Shown here: positions 1-9,900 of the stretch, in pieces
Numbering within the stretch: position 1 is the stretch's first letter
Layout: every line of letters begins with the position of its first letter
NCBI GenBank assembly: GCA_044375415.1
Contig: JBILMS010000010.1
Coordinates: forward strand, 3,069-67,068
DNA from: JAWXBG01 sp044375415
GTDB taxonomy: Bacteria; Bacteroidota; Bacteroidia; Flavobacteriales_D; Sanyastnellaceae
Direction: 5' to 3'
Length of the DNA: 64,000 nucleotides
Translations under genes and position numbers: made by a program
The notes under the pieces: model-generated
Told to the model about the DNA's origin: nothing
What the model saw: only the letters and a program-made list of their open reading frames with translations
Database searches by the model: none

Positions 1-472
1 GGATGAGGTGATTTCTGTTCAAATCATGGTCATCAGCATTTCGTCGCTTATCTGCATCGGCTCCATCGGGATTCACCATGGGTATAATAATGAGATCCGC
101 TTTTTTTAAGACATCACCATGAAGTCCGTCGGCCAATTGACTCAACAACATTAAACAAGCTTCCTTTCCCGATGCTTCATTCCCATGTTGTTGAGCAAAA
201 ATCATTAGGCGAATTTTTTTGCCAAAATCTTTTCCATCGGCCGAAACAAGAATTATGGGAATTTCTTTGTTTTGACCGCTATTGGCGTTAAACTCTAAGC
301 GGATTTCCCCGGATTGCTCATCGATTTTTTGAAGAAATGTCATCATTTCGGGATGACCGGTCGTGGATTTAAACTCGTTTTGTTCTAAAGGAGTTTGAGT
401 ATTTTGACTCCTCAGAAGAAAAGGTGAGAGCAGTAAAAGCAGCAGAGATGTTGCGTAGAATAGAGTTTTCAT
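1..472 (-). CDS. Secreted M14 zinc carboxypeptidase, partial (3' end outside window)
   Basis: The minus-strand frame opens with ATG at 472 and stays open to the window edge, giving the first 157 residues. It starts with a signal peptide (MKTLFYATSLL... ending near LLRSQ), so the protein is exported. Two M14 hallmarks are visible: the zinc-binding HxxE in QQHGNEASGKEA and the NPDG...RRN...DLNRN block that binds substrate and contributes to the catalytic pocket. M14 enzymes remove C-terminal amino acids from peptides. The third zinc ligand and the catalytic Glu lie outside the window. It is divergent to the lipoprotein gene at 664. Family assignment is firm; substrate specificity cannot be judged. 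Confidence 0.88.
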   Translation of the reverse strand, partial: MKTLFYATSLLLLLLSPFLLRSQNTQTPLEQNEFKSTTGHPEMMTFLQKIDEQSGEIRLEFNANSGQNKEIPIILVSADGKDFGKKIRLMIFAQQHGNEASGKEACLMLLSQLADGLHGDVLKKADLIIIPMVNPDGADADKRRNADDHDLNRNHLI

Positions 473-663
473 AGATAGAATGATGAGTAAACATACTATA
501 AAAATGATAGAACGGTGTCCACGGAACCTTATTTTGTGCGTATCGATCTGTATATCCTATAAGATATTTCAATAATCATGTAAAGAACTGACATCGGCAT
601 GGGAACACTTTTGCACCCTACAAAGATGTGTTAAATTGAAGGCACATTTCTAATTAAGAAAAA

Positions 664-1320
664 ATGAATATATTAAGTAAAGTAGCCCTGATGATTGCAG
701 TTTCTGCAACAATTGTTTCTTGCAGTGAGACCCCGAAAACGGAAGCAGAAATTGCAACCTTGGAATTCAATCACTACGTTGATTCAATGAAGTCGGTGAA
801 AATGGACTACACGAACGAAAATTGGTTGGCTATTGAAAGTGGTTACAAACAACGCGCTTTGAAGGCAGAAGCCCAACTGGCTAAGATGGATGCTAAGCAG
901 AAAGCTGATTACGAAGCGTCGAAGGCTAAGTATAATCTGATGGCTCAAGAATACCAAGTAGAATTATCGAAGAAGTATCCTGTGATTAATTCAAAAACGG
1001 TTTTGAGAAATTCACTTTTTGGAGAAGGTAGAGTAGGAGATGACATGTCTTTTGCTTTTGCAAATGCTTCAAATCTTTTAGCTACTTACCAGACTTTTTA
1101 TGATTCTATGTACGCTAATAAGGATACATACTCACGTGAAGATTGGGATGAGGTAAAAGTTTTGTATGAAGCTTTGGACACAAGAAAAAATGAGGTAGAA
1201 GACAAACTTGCCGGAGAAGACAATAGAAAAATAGCCACTTTGAAAATTAAGATTTCAGGTGTCTATGATACGAACAGACCCGGATCAAAAGTTCAGGAAA
1301 ACTCTGACGCCAAACAATAG
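664..1320 (+). CDS. Lipoprotein of unknown function, helical
   Basis: This 218-residue protein starts with a lipoprotein signal whose lipobox ends in IVSC (Cys20), so it should be lipid-anchored in the envelope. The mature part is rich in Lys, Glu and Ala and predicted helical, with stretches such as KAEAQLAKMDAKQKADYEASK that look like coiled coil. I do not recognise a named family with confidence. The gene stands alone and is followed by a strong intrinsic terminator at 1358-1391, so it is probably monocistronic. Confidence 0.8.
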   Translation: MNILSKVALMIAVSATIVSCSETPKTEAEIATLEFNHYVDSMKSVKMDYTNENWLAIESGYKQRALKAEAQLAKMDAKQKADYEASKAKYNLMAQEYQVELSKKYPVINSKTVLRNSLFGEGRVGDDMSFAFANASNLLATYQTFYDSMYANKDTYSREDWDEVKVLYEALDTRKNEVEDKLAGEDNRKIATLKIKISGVYDTNRPGSKVQENSDAKQ

Positions 1321-1357
1321 ATACTCTCCCGTTTTGAAAAACGGAAAACTAAAAGAG

Positions 1358-1391
1358 ACCCATTCAACACAATGTTGAATGGGTTTTTTTT
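1358..1391 (+). terminator. Intrinsic terminator after the lipoprotein gene
   Basis: A perfect 12-bp stem (ACCCATTCAACA at 1358-1369 with its complement at 1373-1384) closes a 3-nt loop and runs into eight T residues. It lies 38 bp after the stop codon at 1320. Confidence 0.88.
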
Positions 1392-1508
1392 GTCGTCGAA
1401 ATTCTTGTAAAAGGTCTGAGAAAAGGCGATAGTCGTTCCAAATCATTGAAAAGGTGCTGCAATAAACGGCTTTCAATTGCGTTTATTCGGCATCCAATTC
1501 TTTTTCTG

Positions 1509-2273
1509 ATGAACCATTCGAAGTTTCTCTGCTTCACGTTTTTGTTCCAGTTGATAGCAGCTACATGTATTGCCCAATTTCAAAATGACAGTTTAGCTGT
1601 TTCCAAAAATTCAATTTCGTTGAACATTACACCCCTTCTCGAAGTGTCAGGGGTTCACAGTACACAGGGATGGTTTGGACTGGTTTATCGCAGGGCCACT
1701 TCAGGTGAAAATAGTCGATTTAAATTGCAGTTTAATCAGTTTGAAGACACTCATGTTTCCACTTACAATATGATGGTATTTCAGGATTCATCTCAGGCTA
1801 CTAGTTCTTTGCGGAATAACGATGATTCTTTTCAAGTTGGTTTAGGAGTTGAGTTTGGTAAGTTTCACAAACGTTTCCATATATATTCCGGACTTGATGT
1901 GATGTGGATGCACGAAACCGGCGATATTACCAATAGACCATTGAATCGTTTCAGTTCTGAATACTACGAAACCAATCCAATTCCTGTGGGTGCTATTTAT
2001 TATGGAGCTATTCCTATTTCTGAAATTGATTCAACAGTGTTCTATACTCTTGACTGGAAAAGATCTAGCTGGGGTCTTGGTGTACCTCTGGGTGCAAGCG
2101 CGAGAATTAGTAAACATTTCGAGATTTCTGTACAGTGGATGATTCAATTGTGGGCTATGAATATCTATAGTCAAAGAACAGAATATTATTCAGGGGAGAC
2201 AAGTAAAGGCGATGGAACAGATGCAATGTTCAATATTCGTAGTGGTGAGTTACTTCTTACTTATTCGTTTTGA
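1509..2273 (+). CDS. Outer membrane beta-barrel-like protein
   Basis: The frame is open from 1446, but I chose ATG 1509 because it gives a normal signal peptide (MNHSKFLCFTFLF... to CIAQ), while the longer version puts basic residues in front of it. The mature part of about 230 residues has alternating hydrophobic and polar strands (SISLNITPLLEVSG, GWFGLVYRRA, FQVGLGVEFGKF, WGLGVPLGASARI) and ends in LLLTYSF, an aromatic C-terminus typical of outer-membrane barrels inserted by Bam. No specific family is recognised. A porin-like or structural role is an inference from architecture only. Confidence 0.72.
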   Translation: MNHSKFLCFTFLFQLIAATCIAQFQNDSLAVSKNSISLNITPLLEVSGVHSTQGWFGLVYRRATSGENSRFKLQFNQFEDTHVSTYNMMVFQDSSQATSSLRNNDDSFQVGLGVEFGKFHKRFHIYSGLDVMWMHETGDITNRPLNRFSSEYYETNPIPVGAIYYGAIPISEIDSTVFYTLDWKRSSWGLGVPLGASARISKHFEISVQWMIQLWAMNIYSQRTEYYSGETSKGDGTDAMFNIRSGELLLTYSF

Positions 2274-2361
2274 AAGGTGAAAGTTCTTCCTAAAACTAAA
2301 AGTGACATAATTCTGAAAAGCGATCATGTAATAGGTTGAAATTAAGTTCATAGTGTGGGGA

Positions 2362-2393
2362 TTTGGCCATATGGTTTTTATTTCGTATATTGG
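2362..2393 (+). promoter_or_regulatory. Possible promoter for the phhA leader
   Basis: TTTG at 2362-2365, a 20-nt spacer and TATATTGG at 2386-2393 approximate the Bacteroidota consensus TTTG-N19-TANNTTTG. The last two bases of the -7 element deviate (GG rather than TG). Transcription would begin near 2400 and give a leader of about 130 nt before the phhA start. Confidence 0.35.
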
Positions 2394-2490
2394 TCTTCGT
2401 GCGGTATAGAAATTTAGATATCACATTATATTATTGTAATAAGCACTGACAGGGTCATGGGCAAGTTGCAATTACACAATACACTCTCAT

Positions 2491-2514
2491 AACCCGGTTC
2501 AGGCCGGGTTTTTT
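2491..2514 (+). terminator. Terminator-like hairpin just upstream of phhA
   Basis: A GC-rich 7-bp stem (AACCCGG 2491-2497, CCGGGTT 2504-2510) with a 6-nt loop is followed directly by T residues to 2514. It ends 20 bp before the phhA ATG and over 200 bp after the preceding stop codon. It therefore looks like the end of a short transcript or an attenuator in the phhA leader, not the terminator of the barrel gene. An 11-codon frame (ATG 2457, stop 2490) ends exactly at the stem. Confidence 0.6.
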
Positions 2515-2533
2515 ATTTGATAAAAACAGAAAT

Positions 2534-3280
2534 ATGGAAAGGATTAAACCGACAATCCAAGATTACAATTCATACACCGAAGAGGATTTTTCGGTATGGA
2601 AAATACTCTTTGATCGACAAATGAAAAACCTTGAGGGAAGGGTGTCCGATGATTACATGAGCTCTCTCTACGATATCGGTTTTCGGCCTGAAAGAATCCC
2701 AAATTTTAACGAGGTAAATGAGTTTCTTGTGGGCAAATCAGGCTGGTCGCTTCACACCGTACCATACATTAGTCCACAACAAGATTTCTTTCGTTTACTC
2801 TCAGAACGAAAATTTACAGCCACCTGCTGGATTCGAAAACGTGAGGAACTGGATTACTTGGAAGAACCGGATATGTTTCACGACGTCTTTGCTCATGCCC
2901 CTCTTTTAGGAAATAAGGCCTATGGTGAATTCTTTAAGGGTATCGGAGACTTAGCCATGAAGCACATGGACCATCCCGAAGTAATTGAAAAACTTGGCCG
3001 ACTTTATTGGTTTACTATTGAATTTGGAATGATTCACACAAATCAGGACATTAAAGTTTTTGGGGCAGGGGTGATATCTTCTCAAGGAGAAACCCGTCAC
3101 GCCTTAAGCAATCGTCCCGAAAAAATGGACTTCGACATTCACAAAATATTCGCCACAGATTTCCGAACAGATGTATTGCAAGACAAATACTTCGTTGTCG
3201 ATTCTTTCGATCAGTTGACTGATGCTATGCCACGGGTAACAGAGGAGATCCAACGAATCGTGGGTGGATCAGGGAACTGA
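2534..3280 (+). CDS. phhA: Phenylalanine 4-monooxygenase
   Basis: This 248-residue enzyme converts L-phenylalanine to L-tyrosine using tetrahydropterin, O2 and non-heme iron in the cytoplasm, the first step of phenylalanine catabolism. The length matches monomeric bacterial enzymes without the regulatory ACT domain of animals. The iron ligands are visible as His116 and His121 (FHDVFAHAPLL) and Glu163 (FTIEFG). The N-terminal VWKILFDRQ and the PDMFHD region also match the family. It stands alone between the barrel gene and the delta-60 cargo gene. A terminator-like hairpin 20 bp before the ATG suggests leader control. Confidence 0.93.
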   Translation: MERIKPTIQDYNSYTEEDFSVWKILFDRQMKNLEGRVSDDYMSSLYDIGFRPERIPNFNEVNEFLVGKSGWSLHTVPYISPQQDFFRLLSERKFTATCWIRKREELDYLEEPDMFHDVFAHAPLLGNKAYGEFFKGIGDLAMKHMDHPEVIEKLGRLYWFTIEFGMIHTNQDIKVFGAGVISSQGETRHALSNRPEKMDFDIHKIFATDFRTDVLQDKYFVVDSFDQLTDAMPRVTEEIQRIVGGSGN

Positions 3281-3340
3281 TAAGTAGCATTTGAAGCAAA
3301 GGATTATTTTAGTACTATTGAATAAAATAAACCTTTTGAT

Positions 3341-4843
3341 ATGAAAACCTTTTTTACTTTTTGTGGATTTACTTTGTTCTTTTTCAGTTCTTTTCACGCT
3401 CAGGTAATTAATGAAGAATACGGTGGAAGTGGTGTTGTTTCTGTAGATGTCGCTCTGGATTATGACCAAGCTTTCGATGGAGCTGTAGATTATTTAAATA
3501 GGGCCGTTATTATGGCTCGCGTATATGTAGGTGCGGAATGGCACACCGGCTTATTTCGCATGATGCCGGATGGCTTTCCTGACACATCGTTCGACGGAGA
3601 TGGCATCGCGGAATACATGGAAATGGAAATATCCAATAGCATGGCAGTCGGACCAAATGGTAAAATCATAGTTGTTGGTGGAACAATGGGAACCGATGGC
3701 AGCCTCGATATGAAATTATTCCGTGTGAATGAAGATGGATCCATAGATGATACCTTTGGAGATAACGGTACCTTGATTCTCCCGATCACTCCAAATACAA
3801 ATGAGGGTGTCTTTGATGTGTACATTCAATCAGATAATAAGATCTTGGTAGGAGGGTCGAATGGCGATTTTCTAAGTGCACAACACATTATTGTTCGTCT
3901 CAACGAAGATGGAAGCATCGATGATTCATTCGCCGATAACGGAGTTTTTTCTCCGACCTCTGTTTCAACCAGCGAGTATATTTCTCAGATCGAAATGAAT
4001 AGCAATGGTGATATTTATTACTTCGCTCAAACAACCGTTGGCACCGATTATAGTGGGATTATTGGTAAACTGGATGAAAATGGCGATCTCGATACGTCCT
4101 TTGGAACGGATGGTTTTTTGAATCTGTTTGATGAAGGATACACCATTGAACCTAGTTCATTTTATCTTTTTGAAGATGGAGACATTGAAATAACCGGCAA
4201 TATAAACGGACCTTATTACAGCGGTTGTAAATTGAGATTTGAGGCGAATGCAGATCCGGATACATCTTATGGTGACAACGGGGCTGTTACAATTTCAGGT
4301 AATGCGGATGTTTATACCTATAACTCTTATGTGCAGGCAGATGGAAAAACTGTTCTTTTAGGGCTGACCGATGAATTAGTGCTCATAAGACTCAATCAAG
4401 ATGGTAGCATAGATACAAGTTTTGGAACGCAGGGTTTTTGGTATCCCGGTTTTACAACAACCTATGATTCGGCAGTTGCGGCAGCTATTTTAGCCGGCGA
4501 TGAAATGATCGTTTTAGGTTCTTCATACACTTTTACGGCAAACTTGTTTTTTGCTTCAGTATTTCTAAACGATAATAACAACGTCGCAGAAAGGGAAAAA
4601 GCAAACGTAAAGATTTTCCCAAATCCTACTTCAGCCCATTTTTCAATGGAGATTGGAGCGGAGAATTACACAGAAATGTATATATACAATCAATTGGGAG
4701 AACTTATCTATCAGGAGAAACTAGTTGGACAAAACGGACTAATCCAACGTGATATTCCTGCAGGATTATCGGAGGGCGTTTACGAAATTGTATTGATCTC
4801 GGAAGATGGCCGTTCGTCGGTGGCTTCTCTAGTTGTCAATTAA
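3341..4843 (+). CDS. Delta-60 repeat T9SS cargo protein (type A sorting)
   Basis: This 500-residue secreted protein has a signal peptide ending at FSSFHAQ. The body consists of delta-60 type repeats of about 55 residues, each carrying the signature DGSIDDTFGDNG or a variant (for example DGFPDTSFDGDG, NGDLDTSFGTDG, DGSIDTSFGTQG), which are thought to form a beta-propeller-like fold. From about residue 420 it ends with a type A T9SS sorting domain (KIFPNPTSAHFSMEIG ... GVYEIVLISEDG), so it should cross the outer membrane through T9SS and be surface-attached or released. Its ligand is unknown. It lies 48 bp before the arginine deiminase gene and may be cotranscribed. Confidence 0.85.
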   Translation: MKTFFTFCGFTLFFFSSFHAQVINEEYGGSGVVSVDVALDYDQAFDGAVDYLNRAVIMARVYVGAEWHTGLFRMMPDGFPDTSFDGDGIAEYMEMEISNSMAVGPNGKIIVVGGTMGTDGSLDMKLFRVNEDGSIDDTFGDNGTLILPITPNTNEGVFDVYIQSDNKILVGGSNGDFLSAQHIIVRLNEDGSIDDSFADNGVFSPTSVSTSEYISQIEMNSNGDIYYFAQTTVGTDYSGIIGKLDENGDLDTSFGTDGFLNLFDEGYTIEPSSFYLFEDGDIEITGNINGPYYSGCKLRFEANADPDTSYGDNGAVTISGNADVYTYNSYVQADGKTVLLGLTDELVLIRLNQDGSIDTSFGTQGFWYPGFTTTYDSAVAAAILAGDEMIVLGSSYTFTANLFFASVFLNDNNNVAEREKANVKIFPNPTSAHFSMEIGAENYTEMYIYNQLGELIYQEKLVGQNGLIQRDIPAGLSEGVYEIVLISEDGRSSVASLVVN

Positions 4844-4891
4844 TGATGGATCGAACAATATGATTTTTAATTTCTCAAATATTTCGATTCA

Positions 4892-6283
4892 ATGATAAAA
4901 TCATGGACTACCAATGTTTATTGTGCTCTTTCGATTTGTATCGTTACATGCGGATTATCGAGAATAAACGCGCAGGAAGTGCTTTACGTCATGCCGGTCG
5001 AAGATTATACCCACGAAGGTACCTGGATTGAATGGCCACATCATTATACTTATGGCTATTACTACAGAAATTCCATAGAGTCGACTTGGATCGACATGAC
5101 AGCTAGTTTAATTGATAGTGAAAAAGTACATATTATCGTTTATGATGAAAGTGAGTACGACCGTGTTTATTCTATTCTCCTTGACGAAGGAATACCATTG
5201 GATAACATCGATTTTTATATTCATCCTTTCGACGATGTTTGGATACGTGACAATGGTCCGATATTCGTGTTAGACGAAGTCAATAACTTGTTTGCTCTTG
5301 ATTGGGGATTTAACGGTTGGGGATTTGATTATCCTTATGAACTAGACGACGAAATTCCATCGTTGACTGCTTCGAGCATTGATGTGCCTTCTATCGATTT
5401 AAATGCAATGGTTCTTGAAGGAGGTGCTATTGAAGTTGATGGACTAGGAACCGCTATGGCAACTAAGTCGAGTATTGCACATTCTAGCAGAAATCCGAAT
5501 TTATCGGAACAAGAGATCGAAGAGTATTTGACAACCTACATGGGAATTTCTCATTTGATTTGGTTGGAAGGTGTTTATGGCTTGGAAGTTACGGATATGC
5601 ATATCGACGGTTTTGTAAAATTTCTGGACAGTCAAACCATCGTCACGATGTCTTCCGACGACTTGGAATACTGGGGTGTACCATCCGACGATATAACTTT
5701 GATATTTGAAGCTACCAATGCTCTCGGAGTAGAATTTGATCACATTTTATTGCCACTTACTCAGAGTAATGTGAGTAATACTTTTGGCGATAATCTCGGT
5801 TACAAAGGTTCTTATGTAAATTATTATGTTGCGAATTCTGTAGTTCTAGTGCCCAATTACAACGACCCCAATGATGCTATAGCCAACGAAATACTTGCAG
5901 AATTATATCCCAATAAAACGGTTGTCGGAATTGATGTAAGGAATTTATACGAAAATGGGGGTATGATACATTGTGTTACACAGCAGCAGCCGTTTTCAGC
6001 GTCATTCAACGGAACACATTTTACCGAGCGATTTGATGATACCAAATTTATTTTATATCCAAATCCTGCGAACGATCATATTAGAATAATGAATCATTCG
6101 AAAGATATCGAACGAATTGAATTGTACAATATGATGGGGCAATTGGAGTATTCTGCGATTTCTATTTCTTCTGATGATGATTGCTTTTTTGATCTGCCTG
6201 AAACTCTGTCGGGAGGAATCTACCAAATTCAAGTATATTCCAAAAGTGAGAAGATGGTAACTTCATTGGTTATTTCCAGATAA
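4892..6283 (+). CDS. Secreted agmatine/peptidyl-arginine deiminase family protein with T9SS tail
   Basis: This 463-residue protein has a signal sequence, a guanidine-modifying deiminase domain (about 35-365) and a type A T9SS sorting domain (LYPNPANDHIRI ... GGIYQIQVYS). Deiminase motifs are WIRDNGP (Asp120), LEGGAIEVDG, TDMHIDGF (His237, Asp239) and GGMIHC (Cys361, nucleophile). The order and spacing are very close to Porphyromonas gingivalis PPAD (Asp130, His236, Asp238, Cys351), the only well-studied exported member. Cytoplasmic agmatine deiminases lack a signal peptide and sorting tail. The reaction should be hydrolysis of a guanidino group to a ureido group with ammonia release. Whether the substrate is peptidyl arginine or agmatine cannot be read from the sequence. 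Confidence 0.87.
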   Translation: MIKSWTTNVYCALSICIVTCGLSRINAQEVLYVMPVEDYTHEGTWIEWPHHYTYGYYYRNSIESTWIDMTASLIDSEKVHIIVYDESEYDRVYSILLDEGIPLDNIDFYIHPFDDVWIRDNGPIFVLDEVNNLFALDWGFNGWGFDYPYELDDEIPSLTASSIDVPSIDLNAMVLEGGAIEVDGLGTAMATKSSIAHSSRNPNLSEQEIEEYLTTYMGISHLIWLEGVYGLEVTDMHIDGFVKFLDSQTIVTMSSDDLEYWGVPSDDITLIFEATNALGVEFDHILLPLTQSNVSNTFGDNLGYKGSYVNYYVANSVVLVPNYNDPNDAIANEILAELYPNKTVVGIDVRNLYENGGMIHCVTQQQPFSASFNGTHFTERFDDTKFILYPNPANDHIRIMNHSKDIERIELYNMMGQLEYSAISISSDDDCFFDLPETLSGGIYQIQVYSKSEKMVTSLVISR

Positions 6284-6288
6284 ACAAA

Positions 6289-6870
6289 GTGCTGACGACA
6301 TCTGAAAAATATAGTGAGCTTCAGGTTGAAAGTTTGGCTTATTCTTATTTTCAATCTAAGGGTATCTCAACTTTTCATGAAGCTTGCAAATATGTGGCCG
6401 GTCTTCCATATGCAAGAAACACAAATAAAGCTGATGTGCTTTGTGTTTTAATAGAAGGGAAGGGAACGTGCAGTACAAAACACGTGCTCCTCAAAAACCT
6501 GGCGGAGGATCTAGGTTTGAATCGTGTGAAGTTATTTATCGGAGTGTTTCGCATGAATAAATCCGTATTTCCTATTCTGGCACCGATTCTCGAAGAATCC
6601 GGATTGTCATTTATACCGGAGGCCCACACTTATTTACGCGTGGAAGAAGCCATCTATGATTATACAATGCCGGAAAATAAAACTATTGATTTCGCTAGAG
6701 AATTATTGGCTGAACAGGAAATGCGTGCTTCGGAGTTGAATAACCTAAAAATCCCCTATCACAAAAAATTTCTTGAGCACTGGATTCAAAAAGAGAATAT
6801 TCCCTATGCTTTAGATGAAATATGGGATATCCGTGAACGATGCATTCAACGGTTAAGTGAAGCACCATGA
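6289..6870 (+). CDS. Transglutaminase-like cysteine protein
   Basis: The gene starts at GTG 6289, only 5 bp after the deiminase stop, so the two are probably cotranscribed. The 193-residue product has no signal peptide and should be cytoplasmic. The motif GKGTCSTKHVLLKNLAEDLG resembles the catalytic Cys region of transglutaminase-like folds (G-x-C-x-x-K/A-x-x-L), followed by AHTYLRVE (candidate His) and YDYTMPE (candidate Asp), in the Cys-His-Asp order of that superfamily. The assignment rests on these three motifs. The activity could be a protease, an acyltransferase or none. It is followed by a bidirectional terminator. Confidence 0.62.
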   Translation: MLTTSEKYSELQVESLAYSYFQSKGISTFHEACKYVAGLPYARNTNKADVLCVLIEGKGTCSTKHVLLKNLAEDLGLNRVKLFIGVFRMNKSVFPILAPILEESGLSFIPEAHTYLRVEEAIYDYTMPENKTIDFARELLAEQEMRASELNNLKIPYHKKFLEHWIQKENIPYALDEIWDIRERCIQRLSEAP

Positions 6871-6880
6871 CTTAAAATGA

Positions 6881-6929
6881 AAAAGTCCCTTTAAATGAAA
6901 CCCCATGTTTCATTTAAAGGGACTTTTTT
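6881..6929. terminator. Bidirectional intrinsic terminator
   Basis: A perfect 21-bp stem (6881-6901 paired with 6907-6927, 5-nt loop) has a T run on its plus-strand 3' side and A-rich sequence on the other. It separates the plus-strand gene ending at 6870 from the minus-strand gene ending at 6942 and can serve both. Confidence 0.9.
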
Positions 6930-6941
6930 AAATTTCGCTAA

Positions 6942-9900
6942 TTATCTCAACAAAGTCAGATTTCCACCTTTGTCGAATTTCTTGCCATCAAATCCTTCAG
7001 CAGCTATCACATAATAGTATGTGCCTTCTGCCATTTCGATACCACCTTCGTTTTTCCCTGTCCATCCGCGTGATGTATCTGAAGTACGGAAAAGTTCAGT
7101 ACCCCAACGATCAAAAATGATAAGCTCATAAGAACGCAACTGCATTGCTACAATTGGCTTAAATGTAATGTTGTCGGAGTCAACGTTTGGTGTAAACACA
7201 TTTGGGAAAGCCAAATACGAATCGCTGAATACAAAAACATTGATAAAGGCAGTATCAATGCAACCACCCGGAGAGGTGACAACCAAGATTACATCATAGC
7301 TGCCATCGTTTTCGAAAGTGTTAATGACAGAAGTAATATTGTCGGTATTCTCGGTATTGCCATCACCGAAATCCCAAAAGAAGACATCACCATTCGTGCT
7401 GTTGTTCGTGAAAGTAACGGTCAATGGCTGTGGACCCTCTGTCGTGCTCGCTGAAATCGAAGCATTCGGGAAATTGATTTCACCCACTGAGAAATTCTCG
7501 CTCTCAGTGCAACCATTCGAATCAGTAATTACTAGAGTGTAGTTTCCGGAAGTAAGGTTATCCGCAGAATTCCCTGTTTGCCCCGTTCCTGACCACGAAT
7601 AGGTGTATGGACTCGTGCCACCTGAAGTACCTGCTGCACTGGCTGATCCATCGTTATCGCCACATGAGGCATCGTCTACATTGATGTTTGTTTCGATAGG
7701 ATTTGGTTCACCTAGGACAACCGTAGAGCTGAATTCGCAGCCATTCGCATCAGTAACCAGAACAGTGTATTGTCCGCCACCTAGGTTGTTGATAGCCGCT
7801 GCAGAACCACCATTGTCCCAATCATAGGAGTACGGTGGTACACCTCCATTCATATTGATGGTTGCGCTACCGTCAGTTCCATTTGGACATTCCGGATTCA
7901 CACCAATCGATGCACCTTCTAGTTCAGCGGGTTCATCGATAACCACAGAAACCACATCTGTACATCCATTATTATCTGTAACTGTAACAACGGCACTTCC
8001 ACCGGAGAGGTCTGTTGCTGTTTCAGTAGTTTCTCCGTTACTCCATAAATACGTATAGCCGGGTTGACCACCTTGAGCAGAAACGGTAGCGGTGCCGCCA
8101 CCTTCGTTATTACAAAGCGCATCCGTGTTTGAAATGATAGTTGCATTCAATTGCAAAGGTTCGGCAATAGTGATGGTTGCAGTTTGTTGACAACCGAAAG
8201 CATCTGTTACGACAACACTATACGTGCCGGGTTCCAGATCTGTAGCTGTAGCTCCGGTTTGATCTTGATCGTCATTCCATAGATAGGTATATCCGGGTGT
8301 GCCTCCGGAAACATCGGCAATGCCAATACCATCATCTTCTCCAAAGCAAGATATATCTGTAGTATTAGTTTGAAGAACCATCGGTGCAGTAGGTTGCAAT
8401 TCAATCGAACCTTCATAAACACATCCGTGGTCATCAGTTACAACAAATTCATAAAGTCCAACAGTAAGGTTTTCCTCCAAACTGCCAGTATTCCCGGATT
8501 GCGGCCAGAAAAAAGTGAATGGTGCAGTTCCTCCGATAGGATCCAATTGAATGTAACCATCAACGAATCCATCGCAAGTTGGGTCTTGGATTATTTCATT
8601 TGGATTGATGGGTTGCGGTTGAATAATGTTCACTTGAAGTTCGCCCTCACATCCATTAGAATCAGTGACACCGACAAAATACTGACCGGCACCAACGCCC
8701 GAAATAGTCTGGCCCTCAGTTCCATTACTCCATTCAAAAAGATACCCACCAACACCACCTTCAACGCTCACGGTAGCTGTCCCCGAAATATCTCCAAAAC
8801 AAAGTGGGTAAATAGCTTCATCTACATTTATCGCAAGCGCAGCAGGTGCACTAATTTCAACTGAAGCAGTTTCCGTGCATCCAATATCATCTGTAACTGT
8901 AACTGTGTATGTACCCACATTTAAGTTATTGGCTGTTTGTCCTTCCTGACTTTGTGGATCATTCCATTCATACGTATAACTTCCTGTTCCATTACTAGCA
9001 CTCGCCGTGGCAATACCATCGCTGCCATCTGCACAATTGATGTCGGAGCCCTCCGTAAAAACGAAAATTTGATATTCTGTAGTGATTTCGAAAGTGGTAT
9101 CTATAGCGCAACCGGTAACATCATCGGTAATTGAAAGCGTATAGAATCCCTCATCGAGTCCTGTTAATTCAGTTTCGTTGGAATTGATCGGATCAGCCCA
9201 TTGATAGGTGAATGGGCCCTCGGAATCTGTTTCTATTCCGACAGAAATGGAACCTGTGGCCTCAGTACATTCAGTTGTGGTTACTTCGGTTGTCGAAAAA
9301 GAAAGTGGAAGTCCTACAGTCACAACAAGCGTATCAGATGAAGAAGTGTTATTACATAGTATCGCTGTAGCAACATATTCGGTGGTTACCTCGGGATCTA
9401 TGGTTATAGAAAAATCTGAACCCACGAAGACTCCATTTGCATACCACGACAATCCATTCGGTGTGTATCGTCTTGCATCGTTTGTGGCAGTCCATTGTGT
9501 ACTGTTACGTCCGGGAACAACAAAAGCTTGAGTTCCCGCAAGATTGTGAAGTCCTTGAACAGCAGTTCCTCCGGCCCATCCGGTGCAATTGGGTTTATTC
9601 CAAATATGGTTTTCAATGACACTGGTAGTTTCATAACAAACTATCTGGAATTTACCGAGGTTTCCGGTGCAAGAGAACATAGGAACATTATCCCAGGTCA
9701 CTACCAATCTTCGGAAGGGAGCAGTACCCTGTGTTTGGTATCGAATAGTTCCACCAATACCGGGATTCCAATCTTGCCATGGGCCCATGATACAATTTTT
9801 AGGAACGTTCGCTCCTGTGTTAGGAATAGAAGCGGAGGTATATGCTGCAGATTGGCCCGCTGTAAAGCTGATCCATCCATTTGACCCGATGTAAAAGTTG

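Noticed and set aside
8370..8864. 164-codon plus-strand frame inside the SprB-repeat gene
   Set aside because: It is antisense to repeated, well-supported coding sequence; no motif or signal, and such frames arise from codon bias in repeats.
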